From Roseicitreum antarcticum (GTDB taxonomy: Bacteria > Pseudomonadota > Alphaproteobacteria > Rhodobacterales > Rhodobacteraceae): DNA of 64,000 nt. Made by a program: the position numbers and the translations under genes. Of this stretch, positions 18,295 to 26,893 are shown in pieces. The notes under the pieces were generated by a model. It did no database searches. It saw only the letters and a program-made list of their open reading frames with translations, and was not told the origin of the DNA. The first letter of the stretch is position 1, and every line of letters starts with the position of its first letter. The stretch lies in contig NZ_CP061498.1 in NCBI RefSeq assembly GCF_014681765.1, positions 2,555,501 to 2,619,500 on the forward strand. The letters are read 5' to 3'.

Positions 18295-18666
18295 GTGTCC
18301 GATCTGCCGATCAGCTTCAAGGAGATGTGTGCAAGGTTCGATGTCACCCCCCGGACCCTGCGCTATTATGAATACATCGAGCTGTTGCAGCCCCGCAAAG
18401 ACGGGCGCAACCGGCTTTATGGCGCGCGCGAACTGGCGCGGATGAAGTTGATCCTGCGGGGCAAGCAGTTTGGCTTCAGCCTGGAGGAAATCCGCCAATG
18501 GCTGGAATTGTATCAATCCGAAGGCTCAGAGGCGCAGTTGCGTGAATTCGTTGCCATGGCGGACCGGCAGATCGCGGTGTTGGAGCAGCAGCGCGCGGCG
18601 GTGGCCGCAGCCTTGCAGGACCTGCACAAGGTAAGGCGAGAGGCCTTGGGCCAAATCACCGGCTGA
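18295..18666 (+). CDS. MerR family transcriptional regulator (first of a pair)
   Basis: DNA-binding regulator (123 aa). The winged-helix MerR domain is SFKEMCARFDVTPRTLRYYEYIELLQP, followed by the RLYGARELARMKLILRGKQFGFSLEEI block and a C-terminal coiled coil (about residues 76-112). There are no cysteines suited to metal sensing at the C-terminus. The start is GTG 18295, nine bases after AGGAG; GTG 18286 abuts the ribosome site and is rejected. It lies divergent from the thioesterase operon, a plausible target. Confidence 0.87.
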   Translation: MSDLPISFKEMCARFDVTPRTLRYYEYIELLQPRKDGRNRLYGARELARMKLILRGKQFGFSLEEIRQWLELYQSEGSEAQLREFVAMADRQIAVLEQQRAAVAAALQDLHKVRREALGQITG

Positions 18667-18779
18667 GCGTTGCGCGGAATGCTGCGCCCGAACGTCGCGC
18701 GGTGCGTGCGGCCCTTGCCTTGGGTTCGCGTCAACTTTAAAGGGGCCGCCGACAACATTCCTGAACCACCGAGGCAGTG

Positions 18780-19223
18780 ATGCAGCCAACCAAATCCGAC
18801 ACCGACATGGGTACGGGCGCCGGCACGGGCACCCGAACCATCCGCGACATGTGTGAAGCCTTTGGCGTCACCCCGCGCACCTTGCGTTTCTATGAAGCGC
18901 GCGAATTGCTGTCGCCCATTCGCCAGGGGCAAAAGCGGCTTTACACGCGGCGCGAATCTGCCCGGCTGAAGCTGATCTTGCGCGGTAAACGCTTCGGTTT
19001 CGCGCTGGAGGACATTCGCCAGTTGCTCAACATGTATGACCGTGACGACCGTGAAATGAAGCAGTTGCGCCGCACCCGTGCGCTGGCCGAGGCGCGGCTG
19101 GCCGATATGCAGCGTCAGCGCGCCGCGCTGGACGGCGCGATTGCCGAGTTGCAGCGCGAACTGGCATGGGCGGCGGATGTCCTGCACCGGGCCCACACCG
19201 CCGGTCCGGTCGCAGCGCGATAG
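18780..19223 (+). CDS. MerR family transcriptional regulator (second of a pair)
   Basis: Paralogue of the previous gene (147 aa). It shares VTPRTLRFYEARELLSP and the RLYTRRESARLKLILRGKRFGFALEDIRQLL segment, preceded by a Thr/Gly-rich tail of about 20 residues and followed by a coiled coil (residues 85-125). ATG 18780 has GAGG five bases upstream; a GTG lies one codon earlier. The 113 bp between the two merR genes suggests its own promoter. Its effector and targets are unknown. Confidence 0.85.
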   Translation: MQPTKSDTDMGTGAGTGTRTIRDMCEAFGVTPRTLRFYEARELLSPIRQGQKRLYTRRESARLKLILRGKRFGFALEDIRQLLNMYDRDDREMKQLRRTRALAEARLADMQRQRAALDGAIAELQRELAWAADVLHRAHTAGPVAAR

Positions 19224-19316
19224 GGCCTCTGTGCCGCAAGAAGGCGATGGACTTTGCCGCGCCGGGTTTGCGACAATGCCGGGGATCGTTGCCGCCACGA
19301 CCGCAAAGGAAGCCCC

Positions 19317-19529
19317 ATGCCCAAACGACTGCGCCTGACCCGCCGCTTTCCGGTCGCGATGTCAGAAGACGGTTATCGCCGCCTGAAACGCTTTGCCACC
19401 GAGGCCGGGCTGGATGAGGGCGAGGCGCTGTCGTTCCTGTTTGAACATTTCGACAGCATCATGCACCACGACAATCTGGGCCACCGGCTGCGGCTGTTCA
19501 ACTCGGAACTGGAGGCGCGCAAGAGGTAG
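19317..19529 (+). CDS. Small conserved hypothetical protein
   Basis: A 70-aa protein (MPKRLRLTRRFPVAMSEDGYRRLKRFATEAGL...) with a basic start and an acidic C-terminal half containing SFLFEHFDSIMHHDN. The SEDGYRRLKRFATEAGLDEGEALSF part looks like a small helical, ribbon-helix-helix-like segment, but no family is recognised with confidence. AAAGGA seven bases upstream of the ATG and high codon bias support it. Function unknown. Confidence 0.65.
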   Translation: MPKRLRLTRRFPVAMSEDGYRRLKRFATEAGLDEGEALSFLFEHFDSIMHHDNLGHRLRLFNSELEARKR

Positions 19530-19557
19530 CGCGCCCCCGCCGAAGGTTCTGCAGCGA

Positions 19558-21078
19558 TCAGAACGGCAGCGGCTGACCGTTTGCCAGCACGCGGCCATCC
19601 TCGGTTACTGTGATCTCGCTGACGTAGTAATCTTCGCCCGCGGCCTGGGCCAGCGCGCCCAGCATCATCTGGCCAAAGAACGCCTGTTCCTGCGGCAGCA
19701 TGCCCGCCGCCACCAGCGCGTTCATGAAGGATTGCCCGCCGCGCAGTGTCAGGCCCATCCGGCCTTCAGGGCGGGGCATGCCGTCAAACGTGGTCAGGTC
19801 GTCATTGTCGAAGGTAAACGCGCCTTCGCCGGTTAATTCGGCGCCGCCGACGCTCATAGCCAACTCATTGATTGCCAGGCTTTCCACCTCGCCGCCCGGC
19901 GCTTCACCGTCCATGGCTTCGTCTTCCATGATGTCGGTGTCCCAGCGCCCCATTCCGCTGAGGGCGACGATGATCGACGCCGGATCGCGCGGCACGGCGG
20001 CGGATGGGTCGAAGACTGACCAGAATTCATCCCCCAAGGTCACGCCCAACATCCGCAGTCCGGCGCTGAAAGGCACCGCGTCGGGGGTGGCAACCATGGG
20101 CATGTCGATGCTGAACGACAACTCGTCCAGTGCGTAATCAATCGGCGCGGGCGACATGGGCGAGGTGCCCTCAATGTCCAGCGCGCTCAGTTCGATGTCC
20201 ATTGCCATGTTGGTGCCGCCCATCGCGAAACCAAAGCCCGAAGGTCCCATCGAGACATTCCCGGTGCTGGTGCCCATGAAGTCTTCCTGCGCGAAACTGA
20301 ACTGGCTGCTTTCGCTGCCGACATTGGCATCAAAGGCAAAGCCCGCTTCAAGTGCCGCAGCGGTCAGGGTGTCGCTTTCGCCAACCAGTTGTGCGTTTTC
20401 CATCGACGCGGTGACGCCGAACCCGTTGATCTGGCCCTCGAACTGGCCACTCTCTCCCTCGGCTGCGGACCCCGCACCGCTGATAGCGATGGCCCCGACC
20501 CTTGAATCCGAGGTGAAGCCCACACCCTCATTCAGCGTCAGCACGCTGTCCTCTGCCAGATCGGCAAATGACATTTCAAAGCTGACATCCTTCGCCACGC
20601 CGTCTTGGGTCAGCGATTCCAGCGTCAGTACGATCTCGTCCGAGCGTGAGGCGAATGCCATCTGTTCGGGGGCGCCGGTCGCCGTGATCTGTGTATTGCT
20701 CAGGTCCAGACGCAGGGTCGCATCGGTCGCGGGCACGAAGGGCCGTGCCTCGGATGTGCTGCGAATGTCGCCGGTTTCCGACATGGTGATGGTGACGCTA
20801 TCTGCATCGACCTGCTGAAGACGCATTTCGGGGATGCTGAATACCGTGCGTGTTCCATCGGCGTCCGAGGTCATGGTTACCGCAGTCAATACCAGCGTGT
20901 CGCCTTCGACCAGTGCGGTTTCTGCGGCCGCCAACTGGTCGAATGCCAGGCTCCATTCCCGCAGGCCCTCCCATACTTGTTTATGGGTCAGATCGGCCAG
21001 CGCCGCGCCGCTGCCTGCCAGCGACAGCGCTGCCGCCATGTAAAATACCCGTGCCGTGGTGTTCGTGATGACTTGCAT
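19558..21078 (-). CDS. DUF2125 family periplasmic protein
   Basis: Secreted protein (506 aa) with a signal peptide ending near AALA (residue 28) and a long beta-rich, acidic body typical of DUF2125. The repeats of Gly/Ala/Met-rich strands (SMGPSGFGFAMGGTNMAMDIEL) fit a beta-helical or lipocalin-like domain, but the fold is inferred. ATG 21078 is preceded by AGGAGG at a perfect distance, which settles the start against 21231. The function of the family is unknown; an envelope role is likely. Confidence 0.82.
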   Translation of the reverse strand: MQVITNTTARVFYMAAALSLAGSGAALADLTHKQVWEGLREWSLAFDQLAAAETALVEGDTLVLTAVTMTSDADGTRTVFSIPEMRLQQVDADSVTITMSETGDIRSTSEARPFVPATDATLRLDLSNTQITATGAPEQMAFASRSDEIVLTLESLTQDGVAKDVSFEMSFADLAEDSVLTLNEGVGFTSDSRVGAIAISGAGSAAEGESGQFEGQINGFGVTASMENAQLVGESDTLTAAALEAGFAFDANVGSESSQFSFAQEDFMGTSTGNVSMGPSGFGFAMGGTNMAMDIELSALDIEGTSPMSPAPIDYALDELSFSIDMPMVATPDAVPFSAGLRMLGVTLGDEFWSVFDPSAAVPRDPASIIVALSGMGRWDTDIMEDEAMDGEAPGGEVESLAINELAMSVGGAELTGEGAFTFDNDDLTTFDGMPRPEGRMGLTLRGGQSFMNALVAAGMLPQEQAFFGQMMLGALAQAAGEDYYVSEITVTEDGRVLANGQPLPF

Positions 21079-21293
21079 GCAGCCCTCCTGTCTCAATTTG
21101 GCGTAAGTGTCCGCCGATGGCGCGCAGGCGTCAAGCGTGGAATGGCTGGTCAGCTTAACAGTGTCGCGATATGCTGCGGGGGCCGGGTGCGGCGTTGGGG
21201 CAGTTCGACAATGGAAAATGCCTGAAAACAACGGACTGCGACATAGCCCGTGCCCAAATCGGGAACAAGGGAACTGGAAAATTGGGGGACGTC

Positions 21294-22055
21294 ATGGGCG
21301 TGGATCTGACAGCGCTGGCCGGGAAATCCGTGCTGATTACAGGGGCAAGCCGGGGCATTGGTGCCGATGCTGCGCGGGTTTTCGCCGGGGCGGGTGCGCA
21401 CCTGGGGCTGGTGGGCCGCGCCAGCGCCGCGCTGGACGCTGTGGCGGCTGAAACCGGCGGCAAGGCGCTGATCTGTGACGTGGCCGATTACGCGCAGGTG
21501 GCTGCAGCGGTCGACGCTATGGTCGCGGCCCACGGGCGGCTGGATGTGCTGATCAACAATGCGGGCATGATCGACCCGATCTCGATGCTGGCGCAGGCCG
21601 ACCCCGAGGCGTGGGGCCGCCTGATCGACGTGAACATCAAGGGCGTCTTCCACGGGATGCGCGCTGCGTTGCCGGGGATGATCGCTGCGGGCGGTGGCAC
21701 CATCATCACCGTCGGGTCAGGTGCGGCCTACAACCCGCTGGAAGGCTGGGGGGCCTATTGTACCTCGAAGGCTGGGGCCTGGATGCTGACCCGCGTCGCG
21801 GATGTCGAGGCGCGGGGGGCGGGCATCCGCACCCTCAGCCTGTCACCGGGCACTGTGGCGACCGACATGCAGGCCGCCATCCGCGATAGCGGCATCAATG
21901 CGGTCAGCCAGTTGGACTGGTCCGCGCATATTCCGCCGGAATGGCCCGCCCGCGCGCTGGCCTGGATGGCGACGCCCGATGCCGATGACTGGATCGGGCG
22001 CGAGGTTTCGCTGCGCGATCCCCTGATCCGAAAGCGGTTGGAGTTGGGTGCGTGA
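21294..22055 (+). CDS. Short-chain dehydrogenase/reductase
   Basis: NAD(P)-dependent oxidoreductase (253 aa). The cofactor motif VLITGASRGIGADAARVF (TGxxxGxG) is at residues 13-30, NNAG near 85, and the catalytic Ser, Tyr and Lys in GSGAAYNP and YCTSKAG (Y-x3-K). It is followed by a GTGA overlap to an enoyl-CoA hydratase gene, so the pair may act on the same CoA or hydroxyacyl substrate. The substrate is not deducible. Confidence 0.88.
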   Translation: MGVDLTALAGKSVLITGASRGIGADAARVFAGAGAHLGLVGRASAALDAVAAETGGKALICDVADYAQVAAAVDAMVAAHGRLDVLINNAGMIDPISMLAQADPEAWGRLIDVNIKGVFHGMRAALPGMIAAGGGTIITVGSGAAYNPLEGWGAYCTSKAGAWMLTRVADVEARGAGIRTLSLSPGTVATDMQAAIRDSGINAVSQLDWSAHIPPEWPARALAWMATPDADDWIGREVSLRDPLIRKRLELGA

Positions 22056-22666
22056 TCGAGGTCGGGCGCACCGGCACGCTCTGGACCGTTACGCTGAACC
22101 GGCCAGACAAGGCGAATGCCCTGACCCGTGCGGCGCTGGCTGATCTGTTGCAGGTGCTGCAAAGCGCGCACGACCATGCCCTCCGCGCCCTGATTCTGAC
22201 CGGCAACGGCCCGGTCTTCAGCGCCGGGGCCGATCTGGCCGAGGCAGCCACCGGCCTCGCCACCGACCCCTTGTGGGAAGAGGTGTCGGCCACCCTGGTC
22301 GCGCTGCCCTGCCTGACGGTCGCGGCGCTGAACGGCACGCTGGCAGGCGGGGCTTTTGGCATGGCGCTTGCCTGCGACACGCGGTTGGCGGTGCCATCGG
22401 CCAAGTTCTTCTACCCGGTGGTGGCGCGCGGGGTGATGCCGCAACCGTCGGATCCCGGGCGCATGGTCGCGCTGATCGGGCCTGCCCGCACGAAACTGCT
22501 CCTGCTGGCCGGGCAACGCATCGACGCCGCGCAGGCGCTGGACTGGGGCCTGATCGACGGTATCGCCCCGCCTGACGCGCTGATGGCCGAGGCGCTTGCG
22601 CTGTCCACATCGGTGCAGAACGCAGACCCCACGCATCTGGCGGCAATCAAGGCGATGATCCGGTAA
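22052..22666 (+). CDS. Enoyl-CoA hydratase/isomerase family protein
   Basis: Crotonase-fold enzyme (204 aa, about 50 shorter than typical hydratases). The oxyanion-hole segments are FSAGADLAEA near residue 56 and ALNGTLAGGAFGMALACD near 91. The usual catalytic glutamates are not evident: the second region reads FFYPVVARGVMPQPSD instead of an E-containing loop. It may therefore be an isomerase or divergent member. GTG start in a 4-bp overlap with the SDR gene. Confidence 0.83.
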   Translation: MIEVGRTGTLWTVTLNRPDKANALTRAALADLLQVLQSAHDHALRALILTGNGPVFSAGADLAEAATGLATDPLWEEVSATLVALPCLTVAALNGTLAGGAFGMALACDTRLAVPSAKFFYPVVARGVMPQPSDPGRMVALIGPARTKLLLLAGQRIDAAQALDWGLIDGIAPPDALMAEALALSTSVQNADPTHLAAIKAMIR

Positions 22667-22765
22667 GCTGCGGATCCGGCTGACCCGCAGAAGCGCCAGT
22701 TCGGGGGGATGCCTGCGGCGATAACGGCCTTTTCCATCAACCCGCCGCTTGCTAGAACGCCGGGT

Positions 22766-23122
22766 ATGAACCCTGTTGCCCGCCTTTGTTCCGGCCTGTT
22801 GCTGGCCCTCGTCCTTGCCGCGACCAGCGTGTCGATGGCGGTTGCGCGTCAGCAAGCGGCGGCTGGCATGACGGTGGTGATCTGTACCTCGGTGGGGTTA
22901 GAGACGATCACGCTGGACGCCGACGGCAATCCGGTCGGCCCCGTGCATCTGTGCCCGCTGTGCCTTGCCGCTGCCGATCTGCCGCCCGGCACCGTCCTGG
23001 GCGCGGTGGGTGAAAGCCGCCTGATCGGCGTGATGCAGCCACCGCCGGGCGCGTTCACCGGCTTCAGCCGCGCGTTTTGCGACCTGCGCGCCCGCGCGCC
23101 CCCTGTCAGCGGTTTTGCATGA
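22766..23122 (+). CDS. Small exported protein, DUF2946-like, next to copper chaperone
   Basis: A 118-aa protein with an N-terminal membrane or signal segment (LCSGLLLALVLAATSVSMAVA) and a HLCPLCLAA cysteine pair, resembling DUF2946 proteins encoded beside copper genes. The two cysteines and the preceding His are candidates for metal binding. It lies 30 bp before the PCu(A)C gene, so a role in copper delivery to cytochrome oxidase is likely but inferred from context. Confidence 0.7.
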   Translation: MNPVARLCSGLLLALVLAATSVSMAVARQQAAAGMTVVICTSVGLETITLDADGNPVGPVHLCPLCLAAADLPPGTVLGAVGESRLIGVMQPPPGAFTGFSRAFCDLRARAPPVSGFA

Positions 23123-23152
23123 ACCGACTTGAACGAACAAATAGCTGACAGG

Positions 23153-23659
23153 ATGAATACAATGCTACGATCTGCACTTCTCGCCGCCAGCGCGGCACTT
23201 CTTGCGCTGCCCGCGCTGGCCCATGACGGTTTCGCCCTGCGAGACCCCTATATGCGCGTCAGCACACCCATGGCGCAATCCGGTGCGGCCTTCATGGTGA
23301 TCGAGAATCACCGCGACGTCGATGACCGTCTGATCGGCGCACGCTCGGACGCGGCCGAGAGGGTGGAACTTCATTCTCATATCGAGGATGCGAACGGCGT
23401 GATGCGCATGACCGAGCTGGAGGACGGTATCGCCCTCCCGGCAGGTGGGGAACACGCCATGGCCCGTGGCGGCGACCATGTGATGTTCATGGGGCTGACC
23501 GAATCCCTGTCACATGGCGACGTGGTAAATGTGACGCTGGTGTTCGAGACATTCGGCGAAGTCAGCTTCGACATCCCCGTCGATCTGGAGCGGACGCCCG
23601 ATGCCCCGACCATGCAGCCTGAAGCCATGCATTCCGGTGGACATTCAGGGCACAATTGA
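23153..23659 (+). CDS. PCu(A)C family periplasmic copper chaperone
   Basis: Periplasmic Cu(I) carrier (168 aa) that helps build the CuA or CuB centres of cytochrome oxidase. The signal peptide ends at LALPALA (residue 23). The metal-binding set is visible: H74 in VELHSH, M86 in VMRM, H109 and M111 in GGDHVMFMGL. The tail HSGGHSGHN adds a His-rich extension that may also bind copper. ATG 23153 has CAGG just upstream. The ctaD gene lies 1.4 kb away on the other strand. Confidence 0.92.
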   Translation: MNTMLRSALLAASAALLALPALAHDGFALRDPYMRVSTPMAQSGAAFMVIENHRDVDDRLIGARSDAAERVELHSHIEDANGVMRMTELEDGIALPAGGEHAMARGGDHVMFMGLTESLSHGDVVNVTLVFETFGEVSFDIPVDLERTPDAPTMQPEAMHSGGHSGHN

Positions 23660-23767
23660 CGCGCAACGCACCTTTCCCGGCGGTCCGCATTGGCCCGCCG
23701 GGTAGCGCCCCTGCATCAGGGGCGGCGCATTTTCTGGGATCAGCCAAGGTTGCTCAGTCGGCGCGCA

Positions 23768-24082
23768 TCAACCCGCGCAGCGTGCTTCAGCCAGATCGCC
23801 AAAGGCGCGGTAGCGTGCCCAAAGCTCATTATCACGGGTGGTTTTCGACATGCGCACATCCTGTGCGCGTTGCGGATCGGAAAAGAACCGCGCGACCTGG
23901 CGTTGTTCCGACCGGGTCAGCGTCATGTCAGCGATTGAATCGATGCACCGGCAGAGCGCGCGGTGCGCCTGCGGCCGCTCCGAACTGTTGCAGGCGTTCT
24001 CGATTGGCCCGGCGGCGGCAAAAGTTGGGGCCATCGCCGCGCTAAGCGTTGCAAATGTAACTGCAAGGATATGGTTTTTCAT
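23768..24082 (-). CDS. Small secreted protein with conserved cysteines
   Basis: A 104-aa protein with a signal peptide (MKNHILAVTFATLSAAMAPTFAAA) and a mature part containing ENACNSSERPQAHRALCRCIDS with three cysteines and a fourth near the end (ARCAG). Similar Rhodobacterales proteins are often labelled arginine transporter, which nothing in this sequence supports. Four cysteines in a short periplasmic protein suggest disulfides. ATG 24082 starts the signal peptide; 24121 is too far upstream. Function unknown. Confidence 0.72.
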   Translation of the reverse strand: MKNHILAVTFATLSAAMAPTFAAAGPIENACNSSERPQAHRALCRCIDSIADMTLTRSEQRQVARFFSDPQRAQDVRMSKTTRDNELWARYRAFGDLAEARCAG

Positions 24083-24368
24083 GTCTGCCTCAGGTTTGCG
24101 ATGTGGTGGTTTGCCCACCATCTTCGGGGAGTAACGTTAACAGATCATATGCGAATATGGGGAAAACCGCCACTGATTCTGCGCCAGCTGTACAGCGGTG
24201 CGCATCATCCGGCCTGGTATGGTGCTGAACGGGGCAGAAACCCGCGGCCAAACCGGTGTTTGAGGTGCGAAGCTTCCCAGCATCTACCCTGCGATTCGCA
24301 GGCAAACGGCAGCGCGGAACCCGCTTTCCGGGTTGCAAAACGTTTTTCAGGGGCTTATCTGCCGAGAT

Positions 24369-24462
24369 GAGAGGTTGGCGCGGGCGAATGCCTTGTGAAC
24401 CCGGTCAGGTCCGGAAGGAAGCAGCCGCAGCAATTATCATTCGGGTCGCTGTCCAGCCTCTC
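24369..24462 (+). ncRNA. ffs: Bacterial small signal recognition particle RNA (4.5S)
   Basis: The SRP core sequence GTCAGGTCCGGAAGGAAGC (about 24404-24422) with the GGAA tetraloop and the flanking GAAUGCC / CAGC sequences is unmistakable. The ends pair: GAGAGG at 24369-24374 with CCTCTC at 24457-24462, and CGAATG near 24385 with CATTCG near 24438. About 94 nt, the normal bacterial size. It binds Ffh and targets nascent membrane proteins. The exact ends are estimated from pairing. Confidence 0.93.
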
Positions 24463-24484
24463 ACCCTGCTCTCCCCCCTATCCT

Positions 24485-25015
24485 TTAGCGTACCCGCTGC
24501 AGCGCATCGGTCAGTTCGGCGAACAGCGTCGCGCGTTCCCCGGGGCTGAGGAACGCACCCAATTCCACGATCCGCCCGGTTCCAGCCTCTGCGCCCCGCA
24601 GCGTGATGTAGTTTTCCACCGGCCCGCCGTCGGGTTGCAGGCGCAGCTGCACCCAATAGGGGTTGGCGCGCCAGCTTTGATCGGGGCCGCGCGGATTATG
24701 GCGTGTCAGGTCCAGGGTCTGGCGTGTCAGCAGCAGCACTTCGGACAGCTGCCCGTCGCGGGTGTTGCGCTCCAACGCGTACCACATCCCCCATATCGCC
24801 AGCGCGAAGAACGGCAAGATACCCCATAGCACCGGCGTGCCCAGAAGGGCGATCAACGGCAGCGCAAACAGGATGCAGGTACCTGCCATGAAGGCGACAA
24901 ACCCCCGCGCAGGTAGCGACCGATGCGGCCACAGCCGAACCGCATAGCTTTGGTCATCGCAAAAAGCCCCGGACGCATCCGGGGCTTTTGCAGGCTTTTT
25001 CCATTCAACTGGCAT
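24485..25015 (-). CDS. DUF2244 family integral membrane protein
   Basis: Membrane protein (176 aa), family DUF2244, commonly found beside cytochrome oxidase genes. Two membrane helices (about residues 41-79) follow the conserved RLWPHRSLPARGF motif; the C-terminal soluble half has DLTRHNPRGPDQSWRANPYWV and YITLRG. The MPVEW start at 25015 matches the family N-terminus. Codons 9-18 coincide with the ctaD terminator hairpin. Start sites beyond the hairpin would remove the RLWPHRS part, so the hairpin lies within the gene. Likely role in oxidase assembly is inferred from neighbours. Confidence 0.83.
   Translation of the reverse strand: MPVEWKKPAKAPDASGAFCDDQSYAVRLWPHRSLPARGFVAFMAGTCILFALPLIALLGTPVLWGILPFFALAIWGMWYALERNTRDGQLSEVLLLTRQTLDLTRHNPRGPDQSWRANPYWVQLRLQPDGGPVENYITLRGAEAGTGRIVELGAFLSPGERATLFAELTDALQRVR
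24962..24989. terminator. Intrinsic-terminator-like hairpin at the ctaD 3' end, inside the DUF2244 gene
   Basis: A 12-bp perfect stem, AAAAGCCCCGGA / TCCGGGGCTTTT, with loop CGCA (or TGCG on the minus strand), followed by T's on both strands. It lies 49-76 bases after the ctaD stop and inside the first codons of the DUF2244 gene (24485-25015), so it would attenuate read-through into that gene. Confidence 0.8.
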
Positions 25016-25037
25016 GGGGTCGCAGATCCAGATGCGC

Positions 25038-26711
25038 TTAATGCGCGGGTTGCTTGTCCCAGTCCGAGCGCTTCGGCAGGGTCTCGAACGTATGCTCGGG
25101 CGGCGGGTTGGACAGGGTCCATTCCAGCGTGTCCGCGTGTTCGTTCCAGTAGTTGTTTTCCGTGATCCGCTTGCCGTGCCGGATGGTGTAATAGACCACC
25201 CCGATGAAGAACAGGAAGGAACCAAAAGACAGGAAGGCACCGAGGGACGAGACGTAGTTCCACAGCGCATAGGCTTCCGGATAGTCGATATACCGGCGTG
25301 GCATGCCCTGACGGCCCAGGAAGTGCTGCGGGAAGAACGTCAGGTTGGCCCCGATGAACATGGCCCAGAAGTGCAGCTTGCCTGCCCATTCGGGGTACTG
25401 GCGGCCCGACATCTTGCCGATCCAGTAGTAGATCCCCGCGAACAGCGCGAAGACCGCCCCAAGGCTCATCACATAGTGGAAGTGCGCCACAACGTAATAG
25501 GTGTCATGGTACAGCCGGTCCACGGGTGCCTGGCTCAGCACGATGCCGGTCACGCCACCCACGGTGAACAGGAACAGGAAGCCAAACGCCCAGAGCATGG
25601 GCGTCTTGAACTCGATCGACCCGCCCCACATCGTGGCGATCCAGCTGAAGATCTTCACGCCGGTGGGCACTGCGATCGTCATGGTCGCCACCATGAAATA
25701 GGTTTGCTGGCTCAGCGACATGCCCACGGTGTACATGTGGTGCGCCCATACCACGAAGCCCAGCACCCCGATGGCCACCATCGCATAGACCATCGGCAGG
25801 TAGCCGAAGATCGGCTTGCGCGCGAAAGTCGCGATGACATGGCTGATGATGCCGAAGCCCGGGATGATGATGATATACACCTCAGGGTGCCCAAAGAACC
25901 ACAGGATGTGCTGGTACAGCACCGGGTCGCCGCCACCTGCAGGGTCAAAGAACGTGGTGCCGAAGTTCCTGTCGGTCAGCAGCATGGTGATCGCGCCGGC
26001 CAGAACGGGCAGGGCCAGCAGGATCATCCAGGCCGTGATGAAGATCGACCAGGCAAACAGCGGCACTTTGTGCAGCGTCATGCCGGGGGCGCGCATGTTC
26101 AGGAATGTGGTGATGATGTTGATCGCACCGAGGATGGACGACGCACCCGATACGTGAACGGCAAAGATGGCAAGGTCCATCGACAGGCCGGATTCGCGCA
26201 CCGAAAGCGGCGGGTAAAGCACCCAGCCCACGCCCGACCCCAGTTGGCCGTTGCCGCCGGGTGAAAGGACGGATGCAATGGCCAGCGCCGAGCCTGCGAC
26301 ATACAGCCAGTAGGACAGGTTGTTCAGCCGCGGAAACGCCATGTCCGGCGCGCCGATGTGCAGCGGCATGAAATAGTTGCCGAAACCGCCGAATAGCGCC
26401 GGGATGACGACGAAGAACATCATCAAGATGCCGTGCGCGGTGACGATCACGTTCCAGATATGGCCGTTGGGCGTACAATCGCCCGCTGCGGCGGCGGTGA
26501 CACGCGCGCCTTCCATGCACATGTACTGCACACCCGGCTCCATCAGTTCCATACGCATGTAGACCGTGAAGGCTACTGCGATGAACCCGACGATGCCGGA
26601 GGTGAAGAGATAAAGGATACCGATATCCTTGTGGTTTGTAGACATGAACCAGCGTGTGAAGAACCCGCGGGTATCTTCATGTCCGTGGCCATGAGTGGCT
26701 GCGTCGGCCAT
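25038..26711 (-). CDS. ctaD: Cytochrome c oxidase subunit I (aa3 type)
   Basis: Catalytic subunit (557 aa, 12 helices) of the aerobic terminal oxidase, carrying heme a and the heme a3-CuB centre. The haem/Cu ligands and signatures are present: [25 protein letters not shown] with the Tyr-His crosslink context, and [15 protein letters not shown] with the two late histidines. The N-terminus [34 protein letters not shown] is typical of alphaproteobacteria. Monocistronic apart from possible read-through into the DUF2244 gene; an FNR-type box lies 136 bp upstream of the start. Confidence 0.97.
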   Translation of the reverse strand: MADAATHGHGHEDTRGFFTRWFMSTNHKDIGILYLFTSGIVGFIAVAFTVYMRMELMEPGVQYMCMEGARVTAAAAGDCTPNGHIWNVIVTAHGILMMFFVVIPALFGGFGNYFMPLHIGAPDMAFPRLNNLSYWLYVAGSALAIASVLSPGGNGQLGSGVGWVLYPPLSVRESGLSMDLAIFAVHVSGASSILGAINIITTFLNMRAPGMTLHKVPLFAWSIFITAWMILLALPVLAGAITMLLTDRNFGTTFFDPAGGGDPVLYQHILWFFGHPEVYIIIIPGFGIISHVIATFARKPIFGYLPMVYAMVAIGVLGFVVWAHHMYTVGMSLSQQTYFMVATMTIAVPTGVKIFSWIATMWGGSIEFKTPMLWAFGFLFLFTVGGVTGIVLSQAPVDRLYHDTYYVVAHFHYVMSLGAVFALFAGIYYWIGKMSGRQYPEWAGKLHFWAMFIGANLTFFPQHFLGRQGMPRRYIDYPEAYALWNYVSSLGAFLSFGSFLFFIGVVYYTIRHGKRITENNYWNEHADTLEWTLSNPPPEHTFETLPKRSDWDKQPAH

Positions 26712-26846
26712 TGTCGTCTCCCGTTCCCTTGTATTCCTTTTGGGAATCTGCCGGGCACGCGCGTGCCGTTGTCAGCAGTTTCACTTGCGTTTTAGAATAC
26801 GGATGTGACCACGGCAATGCAGTTGATGTCGCAGTCGGACAAAAAA

Positions 26847-26860
26847 TTGATCCAGATCAA
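26847..26860. promoter_or_regulatory. FNR/FnrL-type box upstream of ctaD
   Basis: TTGATCCAGATCAA is a perfect TTGAT-N4-ATCAA FNR site. It sits in the 182-bp gap between ctaD and the 3' end of lipB, so the only promoter it can serve is that of ctaD. Oxygen-dependent control of the aa3 oxidase is a known theme in this group; the sign of regulation here is not known. Confidence 0.75.
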
Positions 26861-26893
26861 GGCGGGCCGATTCGATAATTCAACGCCGGGGCC

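Noticed and set aside
22052-22666. Frameshifted enoyl-CoA hydratase
   Set aside because: It is short for the family, but start and stop are clean and the core motifs are in one frame, so it is kept as a short intact gene.
25014-26264. 416-codon plus-strand frame opposite ctaD
   Set aside because: Antisense to a clear cytochrome oxidase gene; His/Gln/Arg-rich composition.
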